The notes under the pieces are model-generated. The model saw nothing but the letters and a program-made list of their open reading frames with translations, searched no databases and was not told the origin of the DNA. From positions 1-34,096 of IMG/VR virus record IMGVR_UViG_3300005518_000030: DNA of 34,096 nucleotides, one strand, 5' to 3'. Positions within the stretch are counted from its first letter, which is position 1; the number at the start of each line of letters is the position of its first letter. This DNA is from a virus. Below, in pieces: positions 19,421-27,935 of this stretch. A program made the translations under genes and the position numbers.

Positions 19421-22400
19421 CTACATCGCCACGTAGACGGGGTTGGCGAGGCTGATGGCCTGGCCGACGGCGTGGGACTTGACCACGCCGTTGATGCTGC
19501 GCGTGACGGTGAACGTCTGCGGGTTGATGACGTTGAAGTCGTCGTAGGACGCCGTCACCGGCAGCGTGTTCGTGTTCGCGCTGGACAGGATGGAGCGCAC
19601 CCCCACCGATCCGGCGGCCGCGAGGCTGCTGTCCGTGACGGTGGCCTGCCAGGCCACCGGCTCGGTCCCGGACACCGGCCACGCCTTGGCGCGCAGCGTC
19701 GTCCCGATCACCTGAAGACGGATCTTGAAGAAGGTGCCCGCGGCGTGCGTTCCCGGCACGGTCACTGTCGTCAGGTCCGTCTGCGCGCCGGCCACCCGCT
19801 TCTGGATGACCAGGGTGAGCGTCTGGTCGGTGTTGAAGGCCAGACGCCCGTAGTAGAGGTTGTTGCCGTCTGTGTACCGGGCCATGGGTCCCACGTAGTG
19901 CGGGCCGCCGGTCGCCAGGGCGGACGTGGCCACGCTCACCACGACGTCCACGTCCGCCGACGGGGCCGCGATCACGGTGTACCGGCTCACGTTGACCGAG
20001 GTGAGGCTGTGCGTGCCCACGCTGCCGTTCACTGCGTACTCCGAAGCCGCGCCGCCCGAGTTCGTCCAGGAGCCGCCCACGGTCGCCGTACCCCACCCGT
20101 TGGAGACGGTGCGGGTGAATGTGTCCTGGACCGCGCTGGTGCACGCGGTCACCCGCATCACCTCCCCGCCGGTGCGTACGTCGAAGGGGAACTCGGTGGG
20201 GTATGTGCCCGAGTCGATCCAGCGGGCCAGGCCGGTGGTGAAGACGTCCACCCCGGTCTCGGTCGAGTCGAGTGCCTCGGCGAGCTGGCATCCGCCTGTG
20301 TCGGCGCGTCCGTAGGTGGCGGAGCCGACGATGCCCGCGTCCCACGGCTGGCCGGGCACGCAGTTGAACGTGATGGTCCAGGCGTCCGGTCCGGCGGTCT
20401 CGGTGTAGCCAGCCACCAGGACGTCGACGGCGTCCGGGCCGTGGTCGGCGGGCAGGTTCGTGAGCCGGATCTTGTCGCCGACGTCGAGGCGCAGGATGTC
20501 GTCGATGAGGGCGAACACGCGGGTGTTGGCCAGGTTGAGGGTGATGCGGGTGTAGCGCACTCCGGCGTAGGTGCCGAGGTGCACGCGCATCCCGGCGACC
20601 TGCCAGGCCTGGGCGTCCGTGTACAGGCTGTACGTGTACGACCGGTCGTAGCGGCCCACGCCGCCGTTCTCCGGGTCCTGGACGTTCAGGTCGCCGGTCT
20701 CCTGCACCACTCGGGCGGGCACGGAGCCGAACTCGCGCTGCACCGTGACGTCGTTCTCGGTGAGCTTGTCGTCGTCGACCGGCTTGAACGGCGGTGCGAG
20801 CAGCCCGGCGGAGTAGTCGAGGGTGAGCCCTGGGGGCTGGTTCCACAGCGTGGACTGTCCGCGGTGGATGACCTCGGCCCGGTCCCGGGCGTCGAGCAGG
20901 TAGCCGAAGTTGGTGTCGGAGGCCTCGTTCATGAGCTCCAGCAGCTTCTTCGACCCCTGGATGCCCATGGGCCGCTGAAAGGTCGACTCTCCTGCCACGG
21001 TGGCCGTGTAGCCGGATTCTGCGGCCAGGCGCACGATGCGGTCGCCGGCCTTCTCGCTCTGGAAGCCGGTGAGGGCGGCGTACATGTTCGCGGCCGAGGG
21101 TCCGGTGCCGTCCCAGTAGGTGATGAACCCCATCTGCTGGTCTGCCCCGTTGACGCCGCCGCCGGAGACCAGGGACCAGGACGCCGAGATGTCGCGTACC
21201 GCTTTGACGACCAGGCCCGACAGAGTGCCTGATCCGCGTGAGACGCCATCGACGTAGACGGCCCAGGTGGTGTCGGTCGCCCCCGGGTCCACGGTGAGGC
21301 GTAGGTGGTGGGGGTGGCCGTCGTCGAGGATGCCAGCTGAGGAGATGGAGGTGAGCAGGATGGAGCCGGACGTCGTCTCGCCGAGCAGGCCCCGGTAGAC
21401 GCTGATGGAGTTGGCGTTCTGGTCCACCAGCATCTGGAACCGAACGCGCTTGTCGGCGTCCGTGTACGCGCCCAGGTCGTTGATCTCGAAAAGGGGCGCG
21501 GAGACCTGCCCGCCGCCGGACATGAAGAAGTCCACCGACCAGGCCGAGGCCGCCGAGGTACTCACCGGCACCTTGCCCTTGATGATGCCGCTGGTCTCCG
21601 CCTTGAAGTTGACGACCTGTTCGACCCAGTCGGCGAGCCTGCCCGCCTGCCACTCCGGGACGGCGGTGCCCTGGGTGAGCTGGTACACCATGTCGGCTCC
21701 ACCGAGCAGGCTGGCGCCGCCCTGGGCGTTTGTCTGCTTGCCGTCGGTCAACGGCCAGCATTCGATCGGGTCGTGGGCCTTGATGTAGCGCAGCAGCGCG
21801 GAATCGGTGGGCTTGTTGCCCGCATCCATGCGCCGGGTGACGCCGGCCGGGGTGATGCTGACGTAGTTGTCGTTGCCCGACAGGTCCCTGGTGGGCGGCC
21901 AGGCGGGCACCTCACCGGACATGCGGATGAGCTTGTTGGTGAGGGCCGCGGTGCCCGCAACGGTCCACGTCTCGCCGGTGGCGCCGGTGAACGAGGTGCC
22001 GCCGGACGTTCCGGCGGCGGTGGCCATGTTCACCACCGTGGTCCCGGCGATGCCGTTGCGGAGCTGGAGGGCGAACACCTTGCCGTTCAGGGGGTTGTCG
22101 GTGAGGTTCGCGCAGTCCCCGACCTCGATGCCGGCGGTGCCGTCGAACACTGAGGTGGTCGCGGCGCCGATGATCGGGGCGCCGAGCAGGTGCCATTCGG
22201 TGTCGTTGACGGTGCGGCCGGTGTAGAAGCGCAGTTCGTATCCGCCGGCCCCGTTGTTGACGTCGAGGGTGACGCGCAGGGCGAGACGCTGCCCGTTGTA
22301 GGCCTTGAGGCCCTCGGTGGAGAACTGGACGATCCGGGATGCGAGTGTGCCGTCCGGGGACCAGTAGAAACTCGGCTGTCCGCTGGAGCCCATGAGCAGG

Positions 22401-22840
22401 GCCCAGCTGCGGTTCTCCCCGGAGGTGCTGTACCGGGCGGCCACGTGCTGGTGGAGCGTCCAGTCCTCCAGCGCGACCTCGACGCGCAGATCCAGGTCCC
22501 CGGCGATGGTCAGGGCGGCGCTGTCGGGCGTGGTCAGCTTGGCGCCCGCGGCCCCGGGCAGCGCGGCCAACGGTGAGCCGACCGTGTACCCGAGCCGCAT
22601 GGGGGTGTTCCGCCCGATCAGCCCGTACAGCGGCGAGGTGGGGTTACGCGGTCCGTACCGGTTGTCGCGGCTGTCCAGGTCGCACGAGCAGGTCGTGGGT
22701 TCGGCGCTGGACGACGACTCTGACGACAGCCCCCGGGTGATCGTCACGGCGGACGTCGTGACGCGGACGTCGTCCGTGATGGTGCTCCAGGCGCCGCTGT
22801 AGAACAGCTCGGCCCACACGGGCGGGGGCAGGTTCGGCAC
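19421..22840 (-). CDS. large minor tail protein with lectin-like domains
   Basis: An 1139-residue tail protein. The N-terminus (ELFYSGAWSTITDDVRVTTS, CSCDLDSRDNRYGP) is a tail-tip hub-like domain. At least three concanavalin A/LamG-like beta-sandwich regions follow: about 100-290, 350-590 (ECWPLTDG; DDGHPHHLRLTVDPGATDTT WAVYVDG) and about 950-1100 (FFKIRLQVIGTTLRAKAWPV SG). Between them is a beta-rich stretch of about 600-930. It lies directly after the tape measure, where distal tail and minor tail proteins normally occur as separate genes; here one very long protein seems to combine them. It probably binds host surface glycans. GTG start. Confidence 0.84.
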   Translation of the reverse strand: MPNLPPPVWAELFYSGAWSTITDDVRVTTSAVTITRGLSSESSSSAEPTTCSCDLDSRDNRYGPRNPTSPLYGLIGRNTPMRLGYTVGSPLAALPGAAGAKLTTPDSAALTIAGDLDLRVEVALEDWTLHQHVAARYSTSGENRSWALLMGSSGQPSFYWSPDGTLASRIVQFSTEGLKAYNGQRLALRVTLDVNNGAGGYELRFYTGRTVNDTEWHLLGAPIIGAATTSVFDGTAGIEVGDCANLTDNPLNGKVFALQLRNGIAGTTVVNMATAAGTSGGTSFTGATGETWTVAGTAALTNKLIRMSGEVPAWPPTRDLSGNDNYVSITPAGVTRRMDAGNKPTDSALLRYIKAHDPIECWPLTDGKQTNAQGGASLLGGADMVYQLTQGTAVPEWQAGRLADWVEQVVNFKAETSGIIKGKVPVSTSAASAWSVDFFMSGGGQVSAPLFEINDLGAYTDADKRVRFQMLVDQNANSISVYRGLLGETTSGSILLTSISSAGILDDGHPHHLRLTVDPGATDTTWAVYVDGVSRGSGTLSGLVVKAVRDISASWSLVSGGGVNGADQQMGFITYWDGTGPSAANMYAALTGFQSEKAGDRIVRLAAESGYTATVAGESTFQRPMGIQGSKKLLELMNEASDTNFGYLLDARDRAEVIHRGQSTLWNQPPGLTLDYSAGLLAPPFKPVDDDKLTENDVTVQREFGSVPARVVQETGDLNVQDPENGGVGRYDRSYTYSLYTDAQAWQVAGMRVHLGTYAGVRYTRITLNLANTRVFALIDDILRLDVGDKIRLTNLPADHGPDAVDVLVAGYTETAGPDAWTITFNCVPGQPWDAGIVGSATYGRADTGGCQLAEALDSTETGVDVFTTGLARWIDSGTYPTEFPFDVRTGGEVMRVTACTSAVQDTFTRTVSNGWGTATVGGSWTNSGGAASEYAVNGSVGTHSLTSVNVSRYTVIAAPSADVDVVVSVATSALATGGPHYVGPMARYTDGNNLYYGRLAFNTDQTLTLVIQKRVAGAQTDLTTVTVPGTHAAGTFFKIRLQVIGTTLRAKAWPVSGTEPVAWQATVTDSSLAAAGSVGVRSILSSANTNTLPVTASYDDFNVINPQTFTVTRSINGVVKSHAVGQAISLANPVYVAM

Positions 22841-22843
22841 GAC

Positions 22844-24946
22844 TCACCCCCCGGCGAACTTGACGACGTCGCCGCCCGCCATGGTGCGGACGGACTCCTG
22901 GAAGAACTCACGGAAGGCCCGCGGCCCACGGAACTCCATGACCAGGCGCACCTCGGCGGCCTGGCGGCCCATGGCGGACGCGGCCCCCGTGAACGGAGCC
23001 ACGCCGCCTGACTGCGCAGCGGGGCGGTAGGCGGCCGGGTTGATGAGCGTGGACATGGTCTTGTCGAGGACGCCACGGTTGTTCTCGGCGCCCATCGCGA
23101 TGCCCGGCGGGATCCAATGGCCCACCGAATCGGCCATGAGCTTGGACGGCGATCCGATGTCGAGTGCATCCATGATCGGGCCCGGGATGACGTCCCTGGC
23201 CCAGCCGAGCAGGGTGCTCTTCAGCCAGCTCCCCATGGCCTTGATGCCGTTCCACAGGCCACGGACGACGTCCAGGCCCTGGTTGTAGAGCAGATTGTTG
23301 AGGTTGCCGAGGGCGCCCGCGATGCGGCCGGGTAGGCCTATCACCCAGTTGATCAGGGATGTGGCCTTGTTGACGGCAGCGTTCTTCATGGACTGGAAGG
23401 CGCTGGTGGTCAGATTCCACAGCATGCTGCCCAGCCCGGACAGCGCGTTCCAGATCTTCACCGGCAGCATGATCTGCCAGGTGACCAGCTCCGTCAGCTT
23501 CTGGATGGCCCAGTCCTTCGCCACGCCGAACCAGTGCGCGAACTTCCCGGGGAGCGTGCCGAACCAGGAGAAGGCGTCACTCAGCCACGACACGGTGGCG
23601 GAGAACGCGATCTTGATGGCGCCCCACACGGTGGACCAGATGGTCTGGAACCAGGTGGTCTTGGTCGCGATGATCACGATGACGGCGATCAGGGCGATGA
23701 TGGCGAGGACGATCCATGTCATCGGGTTGGCGAGCAGCGCCGCTGTGGATGCCCAGATTTCCGCGTTCCAGATGGTCTGTGCGGCCGAGGCGATGGCCGT
23801 GTACGTGGCGTAGATCTTTTGGGCGACCGAGACGGCGAGGACGGCGGCCGCGATCCCGCCCAGGATCCCGATGAGAGGTTCGAACGCGCCCTTGTTGTCC
23901 ATGGCGAACGAGACGAATACGCCGCCGACCTCGGCGAGCTTGACGGTGGCCTGCCGCTTGAAGGTCTCCAGGGCGGCGGCCGGGCTGTCGCTGACGGTCT
24001 TGGACATCTTGTCCGCGGCGCCGCCGACCTTGCCGAGCGCCTGCACGGCGGTGGACGGGTCCAGCTTGTAGAGCGCCTGCCCCAAGTCCTCGGCCTGGGT
24101 ACCGAACAGCTGGGTGGCGACCTGGGCCTGCTTGACCGGGTCCTTGATGCCGCGCAGCCGGTCGAGGGTCTCGTCGAGAGCCTGGGTCGCGCCCTTGCCG
24201 CCCTTGCCGATCGTCTCGGACATGGTCTTGGCGTTCAGGCCAAGGGACTTGAAGCCCTGGGCAGTGGTCGTGGAGCCATCCACGGCCCGGATGCTGAACT
24301 CCTTGATGGCGTCGGCGACGAGGTCGGCATCCCGGGCGCCGCCCTTGAGGCCCTGCGAGAGCAGGCCCATGGCGGTCTGGCCGTCCAGCCCGAACTTCTT
24401 CCACTGCACGCCGTACTCGTTCACCGTGTCCAGCAGGTCGTCGGCCTTGTTCGCGCCCGTCTGAAAGCCCCGGGTCAGGATGTCGAACGCCTCGTCGGCG
24501 TTCTTCGCCAGGCCGGTCTTGAGCATCTGCCCGACCGCGGCCGTGGTCGGCCCGACCTCTTGGTCGAAGGTGGAGGCCAGGGCCAGGGCCTTGGACGTGA
24601 CGCCCTCCAGACCGCCCTTGACCTTGGAGACGTCCCCGATGTTGTTGTAGACGCCCTTGATGGCCTCGTCGACCTGCTCGGTGGACTCGCCCCAGTTCTG
24701 GGCGTAGACGTCAGCGGAGACCTTGGACACCTTCGCTGCCTCGGCCGGGCCGAGGCCGAGCTGAGCGGCCAGCTTCGCGTTGGCTGCCGACATGTCCATG
24801 GAGGCCGCCACACCGACGCCGAGGGCGCCGGCCACACCGGCCGAGATGCCCGTGGCGACCTCGCTGAACTTCTCCTTGACTTTGCCGAGGGTCTCGGAGA
24901 CTTCCTCGCGCGCGACCAGGTTGAACACGAGTGAGGTATCGCTCAC
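22844..24946 (-). CDS. tape measure protein
   Basis: A 700-residue tape measure protein. The N-terminal half has the phage tail TP901-type core (NLVAREEVSETLGKVKEKFS; GLGPAEAAKVSKVSADVYAQ NWGES; MGLLSQGLKGGARDADLVAD AIKEFS). Hydrophobic segments lie at about 345-435 (IGILGGIAAAVLAVSVAQKI; MTWIVLAIIALIAVIVIIAT), and the C-terminal region contains repeated Trp and amphipathic helices ending in WIPPGIAMGAENN. The length predicts a tail of roughly 100 nm at about 1.5 angstroms per residue. It follows the chaperone genes, as in most siphoviruses. GTG start with AGGAGG upstream. Confidence 0.93.
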   Translation of the reverse strand: MSDTSLVFNLVAREEVSETLGKVKEKFSEVATGISAGVAGALGVGVAASMDMSAANAKLAAQLGLGPAEAAKVSKVSADVYAQNWGESTEQVDEAIKGVYNNIGDVSKVKGGLEGVTSKALALASTFDQEVGPTTAAVGQMLKTGLAKNADEAFDILTRGFQTGANKADDLLDTVNEYGVQWKKFGLDGQTAMGLLSQGLKGGARDADLVADAIKEFSIRAVDGSTTTAQGFKSLGLNAKTMSETIGKGGKGATQALDETLDRLRGIKDPVKQAQVATQLFGTQAEDLGQALYKLDPSTAVQALGKVGGAADKMSKTVSDSPAAALETFKRQATVKLAEVGGVFVSFAMDNKGAFEPLIGILGGIAAAVLAVSVAQKIYATYTAIASAAQTIWNAEIWASTAALLANPMTWIVLAIIALIAVIVIIATKTTWFQTIWSTVWGAIKIAFSATVSWLSDAFSWFGTLPGKFAHWFGVAKDWAIQKLTELVTWQIMLPVKIWNALSGLGSMLWNLTTSAFQSMKNAAVNKATSLINWVIGLPGRIAGALGNLNNLLYNQGLDVVRGLWNGIKAMGSWLKSTLLGWARDVIPGPIMDALDIGSPSKLMADSVGHWIPPGIAMGAENNRGVLDKTMSTLINPAAYRPAAQSGGVAPFTGAASAMGRQAAEVRLVMEFRGPRAFREFFQESVRTMAGGDVVKFAGG

Positions 24947-24976
24947 CGGCCCGCCTCCCTCCTGGGTAGCGGGCGG

Positions 24977-25539
24977 TCAGCGCCCCGACTTCATCTTCTC
25001 GTTGGCCTTCTGCTGCGCCTCGATGTAGGCGTCGATCCAGTCGAGGTACGCGTCTGTCTCCTCGACGGTGAGGGTGTCCCAGTCTCTGCCGACGATGCCG
25101 AGCAGGCGGGCGGCGTCGCCGAGTCGCTTCAGCCTGCGATCGGCAGCTGGGCTTTTCCCTCTTCCTCCGGGTCGTCGTAGGCCTCGGCGATCTCCTCGTC
25201 GAGCTTGGCGCGGACGGTCTCGAGCTGTTCTGGCGGCACCGAGTCGGGCAGTTGCTCCCGCATCAGCAGCAGCTCACCCTTGGAGTGCTCCAGGGTGAGC
25301 TCATCCCAGGCGAAGTCGACGTCGTCGAACTTCAGCGTGGGGTGCTCCCGCTTGAGGTAGACGAACAGCAGCGCCCGCCGGCACCGGCTGTTGCCCTTCA
25401 GTACGTCCTGCGAGAACTCGGTGAAGTTCTTGCCGGTGAGCCGCTCGATGGTCTCCCGCTCGGCGCTCATGAGCTTCTTGGGCAGGTACTTCCAGCGCTG
25501 CGGCTCTTCGCTGCCCTCGGGCTGGTAGACGAGATACAT
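24977..25539 (-). CDS. tail assembly chaperone, frameshifted long form
   Basis: A -1 frameshift on GGGAAAA (25159-25153) would join the first 129 codons of the chaperone to a second frame of 58 codons starting SPAADRRLKRLGDAARLLGI and ending KMKSGR with a stop at 24977. The product has 187 residues. This is the G/GT pair known from lambda and conserved in siphoviruses, where the long form bridges the tape measure and tube protein. The second frame has the typical helical content (WDTLTVEETDAYLDWIDAYI EAQQKANEK) and no good independent start. Confidence 0.8.
25129..25539 (-). CDS. tail assembly chaperone, short form (G-like)
   Basis: A 136-residue protein without frameshifting. Helical and acidic (FSQDVLKGNSRCRRALLFVY LKREHP; DDVDFAWDELTLEHSKGELL), similar to actinophage G-type chaperones with the core YLKREHPTLKFDDV. 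It is made in excess over the long form and coats the tape measure during tail assembly. It lies between the tail tube genes and the tape measure gene, as expected. Confidence 0.86.
   Translation of the reverse strand: MYLVYQPEGSEEPQRWKYLPKKLMSAERETIERLTGKNFTEFSQDVLKGNSRCRRALLFVYLKREHPTLKFDDVDFAWDELTLEHSKGELLLMREQLPDSVPPEQLETVRAKLDEEIAEAYDDPEEEGKAQLPIAG
25153..25159 (-). promoter_or_regulatory. programmed -1 frameshift site
   Basis: Minus-strand heptamer G_GGA_AAA, in the zero frame as GAG GGA AAA GCC, is a canonical X_XXY_YYZ slippery sequence seven codons before the short-form stop. It joins the two chaperone frames. Confidence 0.82.
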
Positions 25540-25551
25540 GGGTGTCCCCCC

Positions 25552-26061
25552 TCAACGAGCCCGGTTCGCGATGCGCCGGGCCATGTCTTCCATTGCCTGT
25601 TCAACGGCCTGCTTGTAGAGGCCTTCACGGCCCCGGAAGGCCCTGTCGAACCACTCCAACTTGCCGCGCTGGTGCACCCAGACGTCCCGGTTGCCGTAGA
25701 CGGGGTGACGCCAGCCAGACGCCCGGTTGGTGCGCTTCGGGGCGTTAGCGAAGCCCCGAATGTTCTTGGTCTTGAAGGCCTTCACGCGGGCCCCGGACCA
25801 GCGGCCGCCGAGCTTCACCTCGGGCCGGATCTTTCGGGCAATCGACGTGCGCAGCGCCGGGCTGGCCCCGTGCAGGGAGACCATGCCCATGATGGAGCCC
25901 TTGGCCTGCTCGGCACCCGGCTTGAGGGCCTCGCGCATGTTCTTCGCCAGCTCCTTGCGGAGCTCCTTGCCGTCCTCCTCGGCGCGGATGGCCCGTACCA
26001 GGGCGGCCAGGCCGTCGTGCGTCTCGACGCCGAGGCTGAACGGCGGGCCGCCGCCGGCCAT
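25552..26061 (-). CDS. putative tail completion/minor tail protein
   Basis: A 169-residue, strongly basic protein with a helical start (GLAALVRAIRAEEDGKELRK ELAKNMREAL) and a middle with SIARKIRPEVKLGG, and WRHPVYGNRDVWVHQRGK, a pattern of HK97 gp10-like tail-completion proteins that bridge connector and tube. The ATG overlaps the stop of the preceding tube-like gene (ATGA). Its place after, rather than before, the tube genes is a little unusual for a gp10-type protein. A virion role is likely, the exact one uncertain. Confidence 0.7.
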   Translation of the reverse strand: MAGGGPPFSLGVETHDGLAALVRAIRAEEDGKELRKELAKNMREALKPGAEQAKGSIMGMVSLHGASPALRTSIARKIRPEVKLGGRWSGARVKAFKTKNIRGFANAPKRTNRASGWRHPVYGNRDVWVHQRGKLEWFDRAFRGREGLYKQAVEQAMEDMARRIANRAR

Positions 26062-26471
26062 CAGGACGTCGCTCGGGTCACGGCCCCCGATGTCGGGAAG
26101 CCCATGCTGACGGTGGCCTCGTCGCCGACCGACCCGGTGATCGGGTTCCATCCCTTGATGAGGATGCTGCCCGTGTACTTCGGGTTGGTCGTCGAAGCGG
26201 CGCCCTGGTCGGCGCGCACCTCGAACGGCACGACCGTGCCCAGCAGCGGCCACATGATGGCGTCCAGCTGGGAGGCGGCGAAGTCCTGGAGGAACTCGCA
26301 GCCCAGCTCGCCGGACTTCAGGCCGCCGATGACTTCCTTCCAGCCGAGGCTGGCGTAGTTGGTGACGTCCTTCTCCTCGACCTCGACGGTGAGCTCCGCC
26401 TTCTTCGTGAAGGTGTTCAGGACGTTGGAGTTGATGGACAGGTACTCGGCAAGCAGAACCATCTTCGGCAC
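26061..26471 (-). CDS. tail-tube-like protein, shorter paralogue
   Basis: A 136-residue protein similar to the one at 26544-27284. Shared block: VEEKDVTNYASLGWKEVIGG LKSGELGCEF here against VDVKDATNYGSQGYKEVVGG there, and DAIMWPLLG against DAIWSQLGG. It ends with a strand-rich part (YTGSILIKGWNPITGSVGDE). The fold fits phage tail tube proteins (lambda V-like). Two related genes in a row suggest a duplication, with the short one either a second tube or tail-tip ring protein. Confidence 0.74.
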   Translation of the reverse strand: MPKMVLLAEYLSINSNVLNTFTKKAELTVEVEEKDVTNYASLGWKEVIGGLKSGELGCEFLQDFAASQLDAIMWPLLGTVVPFEVRADQGAASTTNPKYTGSILIKGWNPITGSVGDEATVSMGFPTSGAVTRATS

Positions 26472-26543
26472 GGCCGGCCTCCCTTTCAGACATGACGAGA
26501 TGCCCGGACCCAGGAGGCGGGCCGGGCCGGGGGGTTGGGGTGA

Positions 26544-27284
26544 TCAGTCGATGCCGAGGGCGGCGGCGAACAGGAACGACGGCGTGGTGCCGCTGATCGT
26601 CCACGCCACGCGCCACCACGTATCGGTGATGGCCGTGCCCGCGGTGCGCAGGATTTGCCCGCCCACCGCGGTCGCCGCGGTGAACGTCAGGCGGGTGGTG
26701 GGGCTGGCGAACGTGTTGTCGACGGACGACTCGACACGCGCGGTGATGGTCGGCGTGGCCGTACCGGCGACGGACAGCACGTGCAGGGACGCGTACAGCC
26801 GCGCGTTCGCGGCAACAGCGCCGAGGTTGAGGCCGGTGCCGGTACCGGTGGCGGTGCGTGCGATGCCGGGCGGGTGGGCGAACTGGCCGCGCACCAGCGG
26901 CCACGCGCTCTTCGCCGCACCGGACCAGGGCGCGATCTCGCCGACCTCACCGAACAGCTTGTACTCGGACCGCAGCGCCGACATGAGGTAGGCCAGGTCG
27001 CCCACGTTGGCCGCGTTGTTGGCGCTCACGGACCAGGGGCCGACGCCGCCGAGCTGCGACCAGATGGCGTCGTCAACCTTGGTGGGGTCGAGGGCCTCCC
27101 ACTGCCCCTCACCAGACAGTTCCGCTGAGGCGATGCCGCCGACGACTTCCTTGTAGCCCTGCGAGCCGTAGTTGGTGGCGTCCTTGACGTCCACCTCGGA
27201 CGACAGCTCGATCTTGTTGGAGTTGCTGGTGAGGTCAACGCCGACCGCGAAGCACCGCACGTTGGTCAGGACGGACTTACTCAT
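26544..27284 (-). CDS. major tail (tube) protein
   Basis: A 246-residue protein. The N-terminal part (about 1-125: NVRCFAVGVDLTSNSNKIEL, VKDATNYGSQGYKEVVGG, YLMSALRSEYKLFGEVGEIA PW) is a tube-protein fold, and the C-terminal part (about 135-246: HVLSVAGTATPTITARVESS; TDTWWRVAWTISG) reads as an Ig-like or jelly-roll decoration domain. The longer of two paralogues and placed before the chaperone genes, it is the best major tail protein candidate. ATG at 27284; its start overlaps the preceding stop region. Confidence 0.82.
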   Translation of the reverse strand: MSKSVLTNVRCFAVGVDLTSNSNKIELSSEVDVKDATNYGSQGYKEVVGGIASAELSGEGQWEALDPTKVDDAIWSQLGGVGPWSVSANNAANVGDLAYLMSALRSEYKLFGEVGEIAPWSGAAKSAWPLVRGQFAHPPGIARTATGTGTGLNLGAVAANARLYASLHVLSVAGTATPTITARVESSVDNTFASPTTRLTFTAATAVGGQILRTAGTAITDTWWRVAWTISGTTPSFLFAAALGID

Positions 27285-27477
27285 CGGCCGGCGCCTTCCT
27301 GCTCTTGCGGCCGCGCGGCCGGGTCTCTTCGGTGACTTCCTCGGCGACGCCGGACGCCACCAAGTGGGCGGCAACCGTGGTCGGCAGGTCGTCAATCTCG
27401 GTGCCCTCGGCAGGCCAGGGCCGGTCGTGGAGCACGGCGCCCTCGGGCATGCCCTGGATGATGCGGATGCGCATCAT
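27277..27477 (-). CDS. small head-tail region protein
   Basis: A 66-residue protein: MMRIRIIQGMPEGAVLHDRP, WPAEGTEIDDLPTTVAAHLV ASGVAEEV, and a basic tail (RPRGRKSRKAPADE). Similar short proteins of the form 'V(V)RI...G...DLP...A..LVA.G.A' occur between connector and tube genes in actinophages. The start overlaps the previous stop (ATGA). Function unknown. Confidence 0.68.
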   Translation of the reverse strand: MMRIRIIQGMPEGAVLHDRPWPAEGTEIDDLPTTVAAHLVASGVAEEVTEETRPRGRKSRKAPADE

Positions 27478-27926
27478 GTCCTCCCATCTCCGATGACCTT
27501 GACGGCGAGCTCGGCGCCCACGTAGCTGGACCCCTGGTGCTCGTACCAGCGGTAGCCGGTTACGCGCTGCAGGTGGATGTCGTCTGCCAGGCCGCCCAGG
27601 GCCAGCTGTCCGGGGGCGCCCCGCATCGTCTGGAACGCCGCCTTGAGTGAGGCCGCGCCCGCGCCGGACAGCATCCCGTCTAGGATGCGCTGAGCGGAGC
27701 GGTCGTCCGCGCGGCCCGCCAGCACACGGCAGGTGATGAGCAGCTCGTCGGTGCCGCGGCCCATGGTCTGGTCGTAGTTGACGTCGACCTCGCCGACGAA
27801 GAAGCACGGGGCCACCACGGAGTCGGGCACGTAGCCAGTGCACGTCAGCTTCCCAACCCCGGTCGGCAGGGTGACGCCCGTGCGGACGGCGTCCGCGATC
27901 GCATCCTTGATGGGTGAGATCTGCAC
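27474..27926 (-). CDS. head-tail connector/tail terminator-like protein
   Basis: A 150-residue protein. It has an N-terminal helix (ISPIKDAIADAVRTG), a strand-rich core (LTCTGYVPDSVVAPCFFVGE VDVNYDQTMGRGTDELLITC RVL), a mid helix (DDRSAQRILDGMLSG) and a last strand pair (YVGAELAVKVIGDG), a pattern matching phage tail terminator/completion (lambda U-like, minor capsid) proteins. It lies between the gp6-like connector and the tube gene. GTG start. The exact slot in the neck is uncertain. Confidence 0.74.
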   Translation of the reverse strand: MQISPIKDAIADAVRTGVTLPTGVGKLTCTGYVPDSVVAPCFFVGEVDVNYDQTMGRGTDELLITCRVLAGRADDRSAQRILDGMLSGAGAASLKAAFQTMRGAPGQLALGGLADDIHLQRVTGYRWYEHQGSSYVGAELAVKVIGDGRT

Positions 27927-27935
27927 CGTCGCCCC

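Noticed and set aside
19340-21232. Long plus-strand open frame of 630 codons opposite the large tail protein
   Set aside because: It mirrors the minus-strand coding frame, as happens in very GC-rich genes; it has no ribosome site, no recognisable domain, and a composition full of Gly/Arg/Val/His typical of antisense shadows. The same holds for long plus-strand frames at 28749-31196, 31359-33503, 23534-24934, 8515-10035 and 1437-2414.
26502-26527. GCCCGG/CCGGGC hairpin between the two tube-like genes
   Set aside because: A 6-bp GC stem is expected often by chance at this base composition, and no U-rich or otherwise special context is present.
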